DNA of 13,129 nucleotides from an uncultured Anaerolineales bacterium. GTDB taxonomy: Bacteria; Chloroflexota; Anaerolineae; Anaerolineales; Villigracilaceae. Shown piece after piece: positions 11,405 to 13,129 of this stretch. The notes under the pieces were generated by a model. The model did not search any database. It was not told the DNA's origin and saw only the letters and a list, made by a program, of their open reading frames with translations. The stretch is taken from the NCBI GenBank assembly GCA_937928015.1, contig CALFXA010000135.1:1-13129 (forward strand), given 5' to 3'. Numbering within the stretch: the stretch's first letter is position 1; every line of letters begins with the position of its first letter. Both the position numbers and the translations under genes were made by a program.

Positions 11405-13119
11405 TGCCCTCCACCTTCCCCTTCCCTCCAGGCTCCCTCGTCGCGGGCTACTTCCGCGATTCGGGCGGCAACGAACAAGACCTGTCAGTCTCCCGCCAGA
11501 TCGGAGAGTTCCGCCGCTGGTGCGCCGAGCATGGCCTCGTCGTGGGCGAGGTCTTCAGCGACGTCGCCCGTCGCGGCTCCTCGGTCATCGGGCGTGCCGA
11601 ATTTCTGCGCATGATCCGCCACTTCCGCTCAGGGGAAGCCCGCGAAGCAGGCCTGGTCGTTTGGCGCTTCAGTCGCTTCGGGCGCAATACCAACGAGCGC
11701 CAATACTACAAGGCCGATCTGCGCCGCCTCGGCTACATCATCCATTCCCTCACCGATAACATCCCCAACGACAAATTCGGAAAACTCTACGAGAACTTCC
11801 TCGACTTCAAGGACGAGATCTTCCTCGAAGAGCTATCCGAAGAGGTCTCCTCGGGCCTGCGCAACATCGTCGAGAATTACAAATGTCTGCCAGGCATTCC
11901 CCCGCGCGGATTCATCCGCCAGCCCGTCACCGTAGGCCAGCGCCGCAACGGACAGCCCCACATCCTCCACAAATGGGTCCCCGATCCCGAGAAACGTGAC
12001 CTGGTCCGCCGCGCCTTCCTGATGCTCTCCCAGGGCGGCACCCTGCAGCAAATCCAGTCCGCCACAGGTCTCTTTAAATCGGCTAATTCCCTCACCACCT
12101 TCTTCCGCAACCCGCTCTACAAAGGGCGCCTGGAATATAAAGACCTGGTCATCGACGACTACTGCGACCCCATCGTCGATCCCGATCTCTGGGACCGCGC
12201 CCAGCACATCCTCGACGCCCGCGTCCAGCGTGGCGGCCACATCCGCAGCGAGAACCCCAAGCTGCATCCGCGTCGTGTTGCCTCCACCTGGATGTTGAGC
12301 GGCCTGATCATCTGCGCCCGTTGTGGCGCTCCCATGAACAGCCATTCCATCAAGGATTGGAGATACTACGCCTGCAGCCGTGCCAGACGCCGCCACGACT
12401 GTGACGCCCCCAAAATCCCCGCCCAGCGCCTCGAAGACCTCGTCCGTCAGGCCATCCAGGACTATCTCAACGACCCTGCCGCCATCCAGGAAGCCCAATC
12501 TGAGCGCGCCCGTCTCTACGCCCAGGCCGTCGACGAAGCCCCCGAGCGCACCCGCGAACTGGAGACCCGCCTCTCCGTTTTGCGCCGTCAGATCACCAAC
12601 CTCACCAGCGCCATCGCCGAGGCAGGCCACTCCGCCGCCCTGCTCAAACAGCTCACCGCCCTCGAAACCCAGGAAGCCCAAACCAAGGAAGAATATGACC
12701 AGCTCACCCACCTTATCCGCTCCCGCCCGTCAGACCTCTCCCCTGCCGCCATCGCCCAGCTCGCCGCTCAATTCGGCCAGATATGGGAAGCAACCACCCC
12801 TGAAGAAAAGCGTGACATCCTGGCAGCTTGGGTCCACGAGATCCGCGCCGAACGCCTCGACCGTCAAATCCTCGCCCGCATCGAGATCTACATCCCCCCG
12901 ATAGATGGCCCCGATCCCCCCGAAACTAACTTAGGCCTACACTCTCAAATGCCGTGGAGGCACAAAAAAAGAGTCACCGCAAGGTGGCTCTTTTCGTTTC
13001 AACCGTCGTCCCCGCAGGAGGGATGTTATTCGAATCCTCGTGGAGGCACAGGAAAAAAGAGTCACCGCAAGGTCGCTCTTTTCGAGATCGGAAGAGCGTC
13101 GTGTAGGGAAAGAGTGTAG
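11404..13119 (+). CDS. Large serine recombinase; 3' end compromised by adapter
   Basis: The resolvase catalytic domain (about 13-155) shows YFRDSGGNEQ with the likely nucleophile Ser20, and VVWRFSRFGRN (85-95) with conserved arginines. A recombinase domain follows (about 165-290), then a zinc ribbon (Cys304, Cys307, Cys324, Cys333) and a long coiled coil (about 365-440), the standard plan of large serine integrases. It acts on att sites to insert or excise the element. The start overlaps the previous stop (TAATG). The natural protein probably ends near residue 500-510, after RIEIYIPP. The open frame continues through two terminator-like hairpins and stops inside Illumina adapter, giving the tell-tale ending EIGRASCRERV. 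Either a frameshift near the C-run at 12894-12899 or real readthrough explains this. Confidence 0.9.
   Translation: MPSTFPFPPGSLVAGYFRDSGGNEQDLSVSRQIGEFRRWCAEHGLVVGEVFSDVARRGSSVIGRAEFLRMIRHFRSGEAREAGLVVWRFSRFGRNTNERQYYKADLRRLGYIIHSLTDNIPNDKFGKLYENFLDFKDEIFLEELSEEVSSGLRNIVENYKCLPGIPPRGFIRQPVTVGQRRNGQPHILHKWVPDPEKRDLVRRAFLMLSQGGTLQQIQSATGLFKSANSLTTFFRNPLYKGRLEYKDLVIDDYCDPIVDPDLWDRAQHILDARVQRGGHIRSENPKLHPRRVASTWMLSGLIICARCGAPMNSHSIKDWRYYACSRARRRHDCDAPKIPAQRLEDLVRQAIQDYLNDPAAIQEAQSERARLYAQAVDEAPERTRELETRLSVLRRQITNLTSAIAEAGHSAALLKQLTALETQEAQTKEEYDQLTHLIRSRPSDLSPAAIAQLAAQFGQIWEATTPEEKRDILAAWVHEIRAERLDRQILARIEIYIPPIDGPDPPETNLGLHSQMPWRHKKRVTARWLFSFQPSSPQEGCYSNPRGGTGKKSHRKVALFEIGRASCRERV
12953..12996. 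repeat. Tail module, copy A of a 44-46 bp direct repeat
   Basis: CGTGGAGGCACA plus an A-tract and the GAGTCACC hairpin recur 86 bases later at 13039-13084 with a two-base insertion and a G-to-C change. The repeat lies at or just past the expected end of the recombinase gene. It could be part of an attachment site or a duplicated gene tail. Confidence 0.7.
12967..12994 (+). terminator. Rho-independent terminator, hairpin with GCAA tetraloop
   Basis: AAAAGAGTCACC pairs with GGTGGCTCTTTT around GCAA (one U-G wobble). The T-run on one strand and A-run on the other make it usable in both directions. It is well placed to end the recombinase transcript, although the open reading frame runs through it. 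Confidence 0.7.
13039..13084. repeat. Tail module, copy B of the 44-46 bp direct repeat
   Basis: The second copy is preceded by ATTCGAATCCT, so TTCGAATCCTCGTGGAGGCA (13029-13048) resembles the T-loop and acceptor strand of a tRNA. The five bases before it do not pair with CCTCG, so it is not a complete T-arm. It ends exactly where the adapter begins. Confidence 0.65.
13053..13082 (+). terminator. Second terminator-like hairpin, imperfect
   Basis: AAAAAAGAGTCACC-GCAA-GGTCGCTCTTTT matches copy A except that a C now faces C at 13063/13074. The stem is weakened but the T-run remains. Confidence 0.5.
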
Positions 13120-13129
13120 ATCTCGGTGG
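13085..13129. other. Illumina TruSeq universal adapter (sequencing artefact)
   Basis: The last 45 bases begin AGATCGGAAGAGCGTCGTGT and continue as the reverse complement of the TruSeq universal adapter. In the recombinase frame they encode the familiar contaminant peptide IGRASCRERV. They are not biological and should be trimmed. Confidence 0.98.

Noticed and set aside
11833..12711. Minus-strand open frame of 292 codons, Gly-rich
   Set aside because: Shadow of the serine recombinase reading frame, which has clear catalytic and zinc-ribbon motifs.
13011..13050. Complete tRNA gene
   Set aside because: Only the T-loop and acceptor-like 3' end can be seen. The bases before it do not form a T-stem and no anticodon arm or 5' half is present.

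Overview
The window looks like part of a mobile genetic element (plasmid, phage-plasmid or integrative element) from an uncultured bacterium. The most likely host is a member of Chloroflexota/Anaerolineae. That guess rests on GC-rich codon use and on an intergenic hairpin repeat with the loop core TGAGCGTAGTCGA, which I associate from memory with such genomes; it is an inference, not a proof. Both ends are artificial: the left end cuts a gene, and the last 45 bases (13085-13129) match the Illumina TruSeq universal adapter, so nothing is known beyond position 13084.

Layout. Positions 1-9611 are transcribed leftward (minus strand), 9741-13084 rightward. From left to right: a truncated small gene; a small one-TM protein; a ParR-like small protein (418-693); a ParM/actin-like ATPase (773-1753); two membrane proteins of unknown family (1844-2578, 2575-3015); a small basic-tailed protein (3012-3377). 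Next comes a striking non-coding block (3391-3687) with twelve copies of a CTTCATG/CATGAAG repeat in four clusters of three and a perfect 16-bp inverted repeat. It is a candidate partition centromere and/or replication origin. Beyond it lies a 1006-aa primase-helicase (3684-6704), then a run of very small overlapping genes (6764-8069), several with membrane segments, and a tyrosine recombinase (8069-9016).

A divergent control region (9612-9740) separates the two arms. A perfect-consensus promoter (TTGACA-16-TATAAT) fires leftward into a ribbon-helix-helix regulator gene. It is overlapped by a GTTTAC-AGTT-GTAAAC palindrome, with a second copy of one half upstream of the -35 box. Rightward lies an XRE/Cro-CI-type repressor gene, then a cassette of two AT-rich unknown genes and one GC-rich membrane-protein gene, and a large serine recombinase whose true C-terminus is obscured by duplicated terminator hairpins and the adapter.

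How the genes fit together (inference): the serine recombinase probably integrates and excises the element, the tyrosine recombinase may resolve multimers or provide a second route, the primase-helicase replicates it, the ParM/ParR-like genes with the iteron block segregate it, and the XRE/RHH pair sets a lysogeny-like switch. No capsid, conjugation or resistance genes are visible. The most unusual part is the putative actin-type segregation operon that carries its own membrane proteins and begins just downstream of a four-by-three iteron array.
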